Shown here one piece after another: positions 1-5,970 of a stretch of 9,786 nt of DNA. The DNA is taken from positions 1 through 9,786 of the forward strand of contig CALIGP010000224.1 of assembly GCA_938021455.1 (NCBI GenBank), read 5' to 3'. Below the pieces are notes generated by a model, which did no database searches, was not told the DNA's origin, and saw only the letters and a list, made by a program, of their open reading frames with translations. Position 1 is the stretch's first letter. Each line of letters begins with the position of its first letter. The stretch comes from an uncultured Lewinella sp. Its GTDB lineage: Bacteria > Bacteroidota > Bacteroidia > Chitinophagales > Saprospiraceae. The translations under genes were made by a program, and so were the position numbers.

Positions 1-1956
1 GCCTTGCCGATCGGGGAGAACTATCTGGATAGGTCGATGGAAATCCTCGTAGACTCTCAAGACCGAATTTGGGTAGGTAGCTTATCGGAACTCTTTTTAC
101 TCAAACCCGGTGAGAGCCGCTTTACTTCCGTTGATCTATTACCCGAAGGGAGCTCAACCCAATTGCCGGGCTACACTTATCTACGAGAACTGCAAAATGG
201 TGATTTACTAATCGGCCCCAATCAGGTTGGCGTTTTTAGGCTAAGTGCAGACCTGCAAAAATCGGAATGGGTAGATTCTACTATGAATCGTACCGCACTA
301 ATGATTGCTGATAATACTGGAGGTTTCCTGCACGCCAATTATGACGATAAGTTGAGGCTGGGGAAATATACTTTTGATGGGCTAATTATTGATACGACTA
401 TTGCAGACTTTGGCTTCGCCCCAACGGCCATCTTCGATACTCATCGCAATCAATACTGGCTGGGAACCTCCAACGGATTGTGGACGGCTCGGAAAGAATC
501 AGGTCATTGGGTGGTTGAACAAGATTCTGTAATCGGTAGTGGATATATTATTAGTGCAATTAGTAAGAGTGGTCCTAATCTGTTATGGTTTTCATCTGCT
601 GAAGGGCTTAATTCCTATCAGTTAGATGACGGCTCAATAGAGTTATACCGGGAAACAGACGGATTAGCCAGCACAGATTTTGGCGTTGATGCTTTTTTGG
701 AGCATTCAGATGGGAGAATGATTCTGGCCAGCTCAAACGGACTAACGGCCTTCAGGCCCTCAGAAATAATGCCAACGGTAGCTGCTGCGAACCCTACCAT
801 CACGGCGATTAGTATTAATGACCAGGAGGGGATCTTTAGAGAGTATACTACTGAAGGTGCCAATAACCCGTCTCTGGTGAAGGGCTTGTTACTTCCCTAT
901 CATATGAATTCTATTGATATTGCTTTTTCGGCGATGGAGTATAGTGACCCAGCCGCTTGCCGGTATCAATTTCAATTGGTTGGCGCAGAAAATTCAGCCA
1001 AGCGTCCAATTACCAGTGAACCCAGAGTATCGTATACTAACTTAGGGGACGGAACTTATACGCTCAATGTTTGGGCATGGAACAGTGACGGCATTCGGAA
1101 TGAAAAACCAAGAGTTCTGGAATTAACCATATTGCCTCCACTGTACCGGACCTGGTGGGCTTACATGCTTTACGGATTGATAATTGCGGCGGTCGTCTTC
1201 AGCGTTTTCTGGCTTCAGCTTCGAAACACAAGGCGGTTGGAAAAACAGAAATTACTAACTGCTCAGGCGCAAGCCCAAATTGCCGAAACGGAAACCTCCG
1301 TACTCCGCTTACAGATGAACCCTCATTTCATTTTTAATGGGCTGAATTCTGTCAACGCCTTCATTATGGGGGAAGATAAATTGGCGGCTCATGAGTATCT
1401 GATAAAGTTTGCGGACTTGATGCGTGATATTCTCAACCGCTCCACGAAGCCACTCACCAGATTAGATGAAGCGATCGACTTGTTAGAGGAATATCTCGAG
1501 ACGGAGCAAATGAGGGTAGGAAGTAAGCTACAGTTCAAGATTGAGGAAAAAGACGACATCGATACCTTCTCTTACTACATCCCAACGATGATATTGCAGC
1601 CATTCATAGAAAATGCCATTATTCATGGAGTTGGCGGGTTACCGGAGGGGGGGCTGATTACGCTGCGATTCAGTGTTGATGAGGAAAACGAATGTTTAGT
1701 CGCAGAAGTGGAAGACAATGGGCGCGGACGCAGGGTGCAAGGAAAGAAAACCAAAAAGCAAGGCCCTAATGCGCTAGGGATTACACAGAAACGGATGGAC
1801 ATGCTGAATGGGAGATCCTCCTCCGCTACTTCAACCTCCACTGCACCTGCGTCTGCGCCAAAAAAATACCGTTATGAAATCAAAGACCTCAAACATCCCG
1901 ATGGAAGCGGACGCGGAACCCATGTCTTGTTATATTTGCCGCTAACCTACCCATAA
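1..1956 (+). CDS. Two-component sensor histidine kinase, LytS-type with propeller and Y_Y_Y sensor region (5' end missing)
   Basis: The reading frame is open to the left edge, so the true start and part of the sensor domain lie outside. Residues are numbered from the TTG at position 4. Seen: propeller-type repeats with W-x-G/S endings (about 13-36, 140-165, 190-257), a Y_Y_Y-like beta domain (about 303-378), one membrane segment (about 384-406), a coiled linker, then a His_kinase core with phospho-acceptor His441 in MNPHFIFNGLNSV, an N-box around Asn537/His541, the ATP-lid motif EDNGRGR at Asp571 and GRGTHV at 636-640. Family knowledge: such proteins sense a periplasmic signal with the propeller and phosphorylate a partner regulator in the cytoplasm. 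The LytTR regulator 4 nt downstream is the obvious partner. Between the nucleotide-binding motifs is a Ser/Thr/Ala/Pro-rich insertion (about 604-618) that looks non-essential. Whole relatives are often near 1,000 residues, so roughly a third is probably missing. The ligand cannot be read from the sequence. Confidence 0.93.
   Translation, partial: ALPIGENYLDRSMEILVDSQDRIWVGSLSELFLLKPGESRFTSVDLLPEGSSTQLPGYTYLRELQNGDLLIGPNQVGVFRLSADLQKSEWVDSTMNRTALMIADNTGGFLHANYDDKLRLGKYTFDGLIIDTTIADFGFAPTAIFDTHRNQYWLGTSNGLWTARKESGHWVVEQDSVIGSGYIISAISKSGPNLLWFSSAEGLNSYQLDDGSIELYRETDGLASTDFGVDAFLEHSDGRMILASSNGLTAFRPSEIMPTVAAANPTITAISINDQEGIFREYTTEGANNPSLVKGLLLPYHMNSIDIAFSAMEYSDPAACRYQFQLVGAENSAKRPITSEPRVSYTNLGDGTYTLNVWAWNSDGIRNEKPRVLELTILPPLYRTWWAYMLYGLIIAAVVFSVFWLQLRNTRRLEKQKLLTAQAQAQIAETETSVLRLQMNPHFIFNGLNSVNAFIMGEDKLAAHEYLIKFADLMRDILNRSTKPLTRLDEAIDLLEEYLETEQMRVGSKLQFKIEEKDDIDTFSYYIPTMILQPFIENAIIHGVGGLPEGGLITLRFSVDEENECLVAEVEDNGRGRRVQGKKTKKQGPNALGITQKRMDMLNGRSSSATSTSTAPASAPKKYRYEIKDLKHPDGSGRGTHVLLYLPLTYP
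1839..1860 (+). repeat. Copy 1 of a 22-nt near-repeat (19/22 identical to 9499-9520)
   Basis: Starts with CACTGCACCTGCG and lies in the Thr/Ser/Ala/Pro-rich insertion of the sensor kinase. The other copy is at 9499-9520. Differences are at the 14th, 16th and 22nd bases. Could be chance similarity of GC-rich low-complexity coding sequence. Confidence 0.25.
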
Positions 1957-1960
1957 AAAA

Positions 1961-2710
1961 ATGAGAGCAGTATCCGTTGATGACGTTGATAGTATGCATA
2001 GCCTTTTGGCAAATTTATTAAACCTGGTAGGAGGTGATGTTGAACTGGTGGGTAAGGCGGCCTCCGTCGAAGAAGGCATTCGTGTCATTGAAGAGACCAA
2101 ACCAGATTTGCTGTTTTTAGACATCGAACTGCCCGACGGAACTGGATTTGACCTGCTTGACTGCCTCGACGCTGAAGATTATTTGATCGTTTTTATCTCT
2201 AGTCAGGACGGCCATGCACGTGCCGCGATGGACTTTCAGGCCCTGATTTATATCGATAAACCACTGCGGGCCTCTTCCCTCAAAGAAGCGTTGAAACGTG
2301 CGCGCTTTCAATACAATCTTCGTAACCCGGAAGAACGAAAGGAGGATTTTAAAAAGGCGAGTGAAACCTTCCGTTCAGAGGAACCTCCCAGAGTATATAC
2401 GGTTTCCAATAGCGAAGGCTTTCATTTTCTCCCGGTTGCGGAGATACGCTATATTTCCAGCTCGGGGGGAGTGACCACTTTTCACTCTGAGGTCGAAGCG
2501 CCTGTTCACAAATCCGTAGGACTAAAGACGATTGTAAAACAGTTCAAAATTCATCGTGAATTCATGCAGGTAAAGAGTTCTTACCTGATTAACCTACTGG
2601 CGGTCCGAAAGATAAATAAAGGACCGGTTTTACAGATGTCTGACGGAAAGACCATCGCAATAAGTAATCAAACGGCACAGGAAGTACGTCGGCGGTTGGG
2701 GGAGTTATAA
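1961..2710 (+). CDS. LytTR-family response regulator
   Basis: Cytoplasmic partner of the upstream kinase. Residues 1-120 form a receiver domain: acidic pair Asp7/Asp8, phospho-acceptor Asp54 in FLDIELPDGTG, switch Ser80 or Ser81, and conserved Lys100-Pro101 in IDKP. After a charged linker, residues about 145-249 form a LytTR DNA-binding domain, recognisable from FHFLPVAEIRYISSSGG and from the FMQVKSSYLINLLAV segment. That segment usually reads F-x-R-x-H-R-S-Y-L-V-N; here the His-Arg positions are Lys-Ser, a mild deviation. The length of 249 aa is normal for the family. The ATG lies 4 nt after the kinase stop codon with only an A-run between, so the two genes should be co-transcribed and possibly coupled in translation. 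No Shine-Dalgarno is visible, usual in Bacteroidota. Target genes cannot be inferred. Confidence 0.95.
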   Translation: MRAVSVDDVDSMHSLLANLLNLVGGDVELVGKAASVEEGIRVIEETKPDLLFLDIELPDGTGFDLLDCLDAEDYLIVFISSQDGHARAAMDFQALIYIDKPLRASSLKEALKRARFQYNLRNPEERKEDFKKASETFRSEEPPRVYTVSNSEGFHFLPVAEIRYISSSGGVTTFHSEVEAPVHKSVGLKTIVKQFKIHREFMQVKSSYLINLLAVRKINKGPVLQMSDGKTIAISNQTAQEVRRRLGEL

Positions 2711-2813
2711 TAGCCTTCGCCCAAACAGAAGCGGTATAGCCACGTTGCTCCTTCGGAGAGGGATTGCTTGCCCATCCAGGTATTCCAAGTCATTTTTCGG
2801 CGCGTTTACTCCT

Positions 2814-2825
2814 CTGTTTAAACAG
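2814..2825. promoter_or_regulatory. 12-bp perfect palindrome, possible operator
   Basis: CTGTTTAAACAG reads the same on both strands and does not extend further. It lies in the gap between the LytTR regulator and the LuxR-type gene, where a regulator binding site would be expected. A 12-bp palindrome can occur by chance, and no partner protein is implied by the sequence. Confidence 0.25.
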
Positions 2826-2850
2826 CATTGTGGGACGAAACTTCTCATTT

Positions 2851-2875
2851 TGGGCATGAAAGGCCCATTTATGGG
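2851..2875. promoter_or_regulatory. Two overlapping, mutually exclusive inverted repeats
   Basis: TGGGC (2851-2855) can pair with GCCCA (2863-2867). CCCAT (2864-2868) can pair with ATGGG (2871-2875). Both use the segment 2864-2867, so only one can form at a time. Stems are 5 bp and the second loop is 2 nt, so each is weak as RNA. Alternative pairing is how attenuators work, but with stems this short the arrangement may be coincidence. Confidence 0.2.
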
Positions 2876-3038
2876 ATGTCTCCCTTTGGCCTGTATTTGG
2901 TTCCTAGCTTCGTGAAAGCACTTGATTAGTTTTTTGAATGAACAGCGCCAGCAGCAGGTTAGTGCATGCTTTCAATAAAGCCTGTTAGGAGGTTTGGATT
3001 GTAAGGCATCGATGGCTGGTATACACCCCCATATTATT

Positions 3039-3344
3039 ATGAACAACTTTTCTCAGGCCTCTTTTTCTGTAAACGAAATGCAGCTCTCTGTACCAACGCT
3101 GCAACGACTGCAGCGATTGCAGCAGTTTGCCAGGCAAAATCAGCGACGCTTCAATCAACTCTCTAAGAGAGAAAGAGAAGTCTTATCCCTGATTTGCCGA
3201 GATTTTAAGAACGAAGACATCGCCCGCTTACTCTTTCTCTCCATCCATACCGTGCGTACACACCGGAACAATATCTGGCGAACGCTTGGCATCAGCTCAG
3301 TTGTTGAAGCCATTCGTTGGGCCCAGGCTTTTGATCTGGTCTGA
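3039..3344 (+). CDS. Small stand-alone LuxR/NarL-type HTH transcriptional regulator
   Basis: A predicted 101-aa DNA-binding protein. Residues 40-97 form a GerE/LuxR helix-turn-helix: LSKREREVLSLI, then NEDIARLLFLSIHTVRTH as the scaffold and recognition helices, then NNIWRTLGI. There is no receiver, autoinducer-binding or other sensor domain. Ahead of the HTH is a short Gln/Leu-rich helix (about 20-38, LQRLQRLQQFARQNQ) that could be a coiled coil for dimerisation. The start is uncertain: in-frame choices are TTG 2994, ATG 3012 and ATG 3039. I chose 3039 because conserved-looking sequence starts there and an AT-rich stretch precedes it. A perfect AGGAGG (2987-2992) is 1 nt before the TTG and 19 nt before ATG 3012, a poor fit for either. 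Same strand as the two-component pair, but 328 nt away. Possible targets include the 16-bp palindrome just after its stop, but that is a guess. Confidence 0.85.
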   Translation: MNNFSQASFSVNEMQLSVPTLQRLQRLQQFARQNQRRFNQLSKREREVLSLICRDFKNEDIARLLFLSIHTVRTHRNNIWRTLGISSVVEAIRWAQAFDLV

Positions 3345-3349
3345 CTGAT

Positions 3350-3365
3350 TACGCTCTAGAGCGTA
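3350..3365. promoter_or_regulatory. Perfect 16-bp palindrome just after the LuxR-type gene
   Basis: TACGCTCTAGAGCGTA starts 6 nt past the last base of the stop codon. As RNA it could form a 6-bp stem with a CTAG loop, but no U-run follows, so it is a poor intrinsic terminator. As DNA it has two inverted heptamers 2 bp apart, the spacing known for NarL-class regulators, although the heptamers match the NarL consensus only at TAC. It could be an operator or a termination/mRNA-protecting hairpin. Confidence 0.35.
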
Positions 3366-3483
3366 TTGCGTAGGCGCAAAAATCTATAGACTTTTATCTT
3401 CTTGTTTCTCTGTAATTACCACAGTGTTTAAAATAGCCATTAATCCTGTGATTCAGTACACCCAATGCCCTGTTTTCATTACC

Positions 3484-3512
3484 CGGGGGCCGTCTGTAAA
3501 AGACGGTCCTCG
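3484..3512 (-). terminator. Strong hairpin downstream of the 630-aa gene, probable terminator
   Basis: The arms 3484-3495 and 3501-3512 pair over 12 positions, two of them G-U on the plus-strand reading, around the 5-nt loop GTAAA. The core is CCGTCT/AGACGG. It begins 18 nt after the stop codon of the minus-strand 630-aa gene, in the convergent gap with the LuxR-type gene, so it could stop transcription from either side. No long U-run follows on either strand; the plus side has only GGTATTTTAGG. Whether it acts as an intrinsic terminator or only protects mRNA ends is open. Confidence 0.45.
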
Positions 3513-3530
3513 CGGTATTTTAGGTGTGCT

Positions 3531-5423
3531 CTAAGCCACCACTACCGGTAAGGGCACTGCCGCTCGCACGATCTGCCACCCGAGCCAGACCCAGCCTCCG
3601 GGCTGAGATAGCTTGCCGATGGCCTTAATAATCCAGATGACGGAGTCAATGAAGTAAGCCATGTCCTGCTGCATCCGCTTGATGTGGCTACTATGCTGTA
3701 GGGCTTCTCCCTCCAGATAGGTGTCCGGGGCGAAGTTGACAGAGTCAAAATCCAACTCAAATTTGGTCGCGAAGAGCCTGGCCGGAGCATCGGCCGTAGC
3801 CGGGGCGACTTCTGTGATGAGTGGCTTGCCAAAAACAAAATTCGCCAGATACTTAAAGCCGGAAAAGAAGCGCTGAATGGCACTCCGAATCGGGCGTAGG
3901 AGCGTTTTGACAAAGTCAAAGACGGGGCCGAGTAGTTCGGTGATCTTCTCCTTGACCTTGTTGAGCTTGCTCTTCAGCCAGCGGAAAATCTTCTTGAAAC
4001 CCAACTTAATGCGGGCGAGTAAAGGCACACGGGGATAGTAGACCCGTCGTTCCGGGTGGGTAACATTATCGGGGTAAAGGGTGCCGATCCCGTCTTCCGA
4101 GAGAATTTTCTCGTCAAACTTATCGACAGAGACACCCGCCTCCCGGTGGATGCCTTTTAGGGCATCGTCATTGGTGTACAGGTTGGTGAGCTGCTCGGGC
4201 CTATCCCTTGGTTCTCCCCAGTCGAAATGCTGGATGATGCCCCGGAAATTTACGACGTAGACTTTGTCCGCCCGGTTAGCGGGCATCAGGTAAGTGCGGA
4301 CCTGGCGCGACTGCTTAAGAGCTTTATTGCGTTTCCCCGCTTTCCGAATTTTGTCAGCTTCTTCCGCGAGACGATCCGCCTCATCATTCAGCAGTGTGAT
4401 CAGCGCCTGATGGCTGAATTTCCCCCAACGACCATCAATTTTACCGCGGTAATAACTCGCCTGCCAGAGCTTGATCTGTAGCAGCCGAACGTCAAAACCT
4501 TCGGGGCGGGCGTTTTTCTGCCGGCGGGCCTGCCGCAGCATTTTGTTGGCGGTTGGCTGATCATAGAGGGTCGGCTCCAACTTAGGTTTATCCCGAGTGG
4601 CGGAGATGAGCTCGTCGGGGTCCGCTGGAGGTTCGTCCTTATTACGAAGTTGATACAAGACGGCGCTTTCCTCCCGCTTCTTCGTGTGTTTGCGGTAGCT
4701 GGCGATGAGGAGGTCGATGTTTGTCAACCAGGCCCAGTGCTCCAGGCTGATGGGGGATTCGGCAGAAAAGGTCGTTTCCAGCCCCAGCCCTTCCCGGAAG
4801 AGTTTAGCCAGGGTAGGGGAGTCCGTCGCTGCAAAAACATCCCCTTCGCCTAAAAACCTAAACTCATCGGACGAGAGCGTTCTGGCGCGGTAGGCGAGTG
4901 AGCGGCCGTAACAACCTCCGTCTCCGGCCCGGAAAATTTCTTTCCGTAGCAGGCTGCCATCCCAGCTGGTGTAAAGTCCAATACGGTCGGTGATTGCCCC
5001 TAAGTGTTTGCTCAGCCAGTAGTGATCAACGATCGTACCGGCTGGAAGCATGGTCAGTAGCTCCGGCCAGTCTTCCTCTTCTGCTGCGTACCGGCTAACG
5101 GCATCGACGAGCGGTAGTAGCAAACTTGGTTTGTCAAGAATTTCGTGCTTATGCTGATGGTAACCAATGAAGTCTGCTTCGTTGAGGTAGCGTAAGTCCG
5201 TCAGATGTTGGGCCAGTTCGTGCCAAAGGCCACGAAGGTGTTTGGCCCTTCGGTCTTCATCCGGTGCTATCACCAACTCCCGTTCTGGAAAGGGCATACG
5301 GTAGTGCTCCGGCATTTGCTGCTCGGTGACCTGCCGTAGGTGGGCGATGTCTGCAGTGGAGGCATCACCATCAGAGAAGCTTCTGCAAGAAGAGACGAAG
5401 TCAGAAACGGTGGACGAAGGCAT
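3531..5423 (-). CDS. Uncharacterised 630-aa protein with a peptidoglycan-binding-like motif and a basic amphipathic C-terminal third
   Basis: I do not recognise this protein. No signal peptide is visible. Residues 60-300 are a mixed, Trp/Tyr- and acid-containing region of unknown fold. Residues 311-342 resemble a PG_binding_1 repeat: LLQIKLWQASYYRGKIDGRWG followed by an S-x-x-A-L motif, matching the usual L-Q-x-x-L...G-x-I-D-G-x-x-G...A-L pattern. Next is a charged helix (343-375). Residues 470-532 are Lys/Arg-rich and amphipathic (LGFKKIFRWLKSKL, later LLRPIRSAIQRFFSGF), the kind of sequence that lies on or inserts into membranes. The C-terminal end has hydrophobic segments at about 588-603 and 611-629. 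The gene follows the 123-aa gene by 13 nt with a good Shine-Dalgarno, so it is the second gene of an operon. Possible roles are an envelope-associated or injected effector-like protein, but this is conjecture. Visibly richer in G+C than the kinase gene's sensor region. Confidence 0.8.
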   Translation of the reverse strand: MPSSTVSDFVSSCRSFSDGDASTADIAHLRQVTEQQMPEHYRMPFPERELVIAPDEDRRAKHLRGLWHELAQHLTDLRYLNEADFIGYHQHKHEILDKPSLLLPLVDAVSRYAAEEEDWPELLTMLPAGTIVDHYWLSKHLGAITDRIGLYTSWDGSLLRKEIFRAGDGGCYGRSLAYRARTLSSDEFRFLGEGDVFAATDSPTLAKLFREGLGLETTFSAESPISLEHWAWLTNIDLLIASYRKHTKKREESAVLYQLRNKDEPPADPDELISATRDKPKLEPTLYDQPTANKMLRQARRQKNARPEGFDVRLLQIKLWQASYYRGKIDGRWGKFSHQALITLLNDEADRLAEEADKIRKAGKRNKALKQSRQVRTYLMPANRADKVYVVNFRGIIQHFDWGEPRDRPEQLTNLYTNDDALKGIHREAGVSVDKFDEKILSEDGIGTLYPDNVTHPERRVYYPRVPLLARIKLGFKKIFRWLKSKLNKVKEKITELLGPVFDFVKTLLRPIRSAIQRFFSGFKYLANFVFGKPLITEVAPATADAPARLFATKFELDFDSVNFAPDTYLEGEALQHSSHIKRMQQDMAYFIDSVIWIIKAIGKLSQPGGWVWLGWQIVRAAVPLPVVVA

Positions 5424-5433
5424 CGAAGATTTG

Positions 5434-5438
5434 TCCTT
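5434..5438 (-). promoter_or_regulatory. Shine-Dalgarno AAGGA overlapping the upstream stop codon
   Basis: On the minus strand, TAAGGA joins the stop codon of the 123-aa gene to AAGGA, 10 nt before the ATG at 5423. It supports that start codon and suggests coupled translation of the pair. Visible Shine-Dalgarno sequences are otherwise rare in this window. Confidence 0.6.
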
Positions 5439-5808
5439 ATTCGTTACCCCCTACAACCCGTGTAAAGTTGGGCTTCAACCTGGCAATGATTTCAGCACGG
5501 GCCGTGGAAGCAGCGTTAACCGCGTCAACGTGCATATGCAGTAGCTCCCGATCATTCTCGGAGAGGTCATCCGCTACGAACGTGAAGGTGTCCTTATCAA
5601 TCTCGATGTGGGTAGCGGCTACGACGCGCATATCGCCGTCGATTTCCAGCTTGCCGTCACTGCGACTGAAGAGGGTATTGAAATCGATGATTTGCCGGCC
5701 ATCCAGGCTGTCGTCATTTGCGTTTCCGGAGGTGACGTCCTTTTTAACTTTAAGTTGGCCGGTGATGGTAATAACGTCTAGGGTGACGAGGTCAGAGATA
5801 AAAGACAT
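5437..5808 (-). CDS. Uncharacterised 123-aa acidic protein, first gene of the pair with the 630-aa protein
   Basis: I do not recognise the family. The protein is acidic, has no signal peptide and no membrane segment. Residues 1-22 (MSFISDLVTLDVITITGQLK) alternate hydrophobic and polar residues, as in beta strands. Residues 35-55 are polar and charged. Residues 60-79 (MRVVAATHIEIDKDTFTFVA) again look like paired beta strands. Residues 82-112 form a probable helix (LSENDRELLHMHVDAVNAAS and onward). A small beta-rich domain with a C-terminal helix is therefore likely. The ATG at 5808 is the only good start in frame; no Shine-Dalgarno precedes it. Because the 630-aa gene follows after 13 nt, the two products probably act together, for instance as chaperone, adaptor, immunity partner or structural subunit with its cargo. 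That list is inference only. A Ser/Arg-rich open frame covers the opposite strand and was judged a shadow. Confidence 0.78.
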   Translation of the reverse strand: MSFISDLVTLDVITITGQLKVKKDVTSGNANDDSLDGRQIIDFNTLFSRSDGKLEIDGDMRVVAATHIEIDKDTFTFVADDLSENDRELLHMHVDAVNAASTARAEIIARLKPNFTRVVGGNE

Positions 5809-5970
5809 GGTGATGATGGGTTTGGATAAAGATAGGTTTTAATGTAAATAGGTGGGCTTTTGGTGGACTTGCGCGTGGAGAACAAATTACACCGACGAAA
5901 ACGCATGGACTAGCCCCTTAGCTACGATCGAAGAACCTCCGGCTCTGTAAAAATGCCCTTGTTTGGTCGC
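5809..5970. other. Gap between aminotransferase and the 123-aa gene, likely carries the pair's promoter
   Basis: The 162-nt gap separates two minus-strand genes. The side close to the 123-aa gene is AT-rich. On the minus strand GTAATTTGTT (near 5882-5891) resembles the Bacteroidota -7 element TAnnTTTG but with one spacer base too few, and I see no matching TTG at -33. I see no convincing terminator after the aminotransferase. Confidence 0.3.

Larger units (their letters stand above)
2711..3038. other. Intergenic stretch without a convincing gene
   Basis: This 328-nt stretch separates the LytTR regulator from the LuxR-type gene. I find only very short open frames, for example 19 codons plus stop from ATG 2856 and 16 codons from ATG 2938, with nothing to recommend them. 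It holds a 12-bp palindrome (2814-2825), two overlapping inverted repeats (2851-2875) and an AGGAGG at 2987-2992. There is no clear terminator with a U-tract after the regulator and no clear match to the Bacteroidota -7 promoter consensus TAnnTTTG; GTATTTGG near 2894 is the nearest. A promoter for the downstream gene presumably lies here, but I cannot place it. Confidence 0.6.

Noticed and set aside
618..863. 81-codon minus-strand open frame antisense to the sensor kinase
   Set aside because: It lies wholly within the propeller region of the kinase, which has strong domain evidence.
2856..2915. 19-codon open frame that could be a leader peptide
   Set aside because: It has no Shine-Dalgarno, ends over 120 nt before the next gene, and no codon run suggests amino-acid attenuation.
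3542..3919. 125-codon minus-strand open frame inside the 630-aa gene
   Set aside because: Same strand but another frame of a longer, well-patterned reading frame. Its Ser/Pro/Arg-rich product looks like a frame shadow.
5468..5842. 124-codon plus-strand open frame opposite the 123-aa gene
   Set aside because: Its product is Ser/Arg/Thr-rich without domain-like patterning, while the minus-strand product is acidic with clear strand and helix patterns and is joined to the 630-aa gene by a Shine-Dalgarno.
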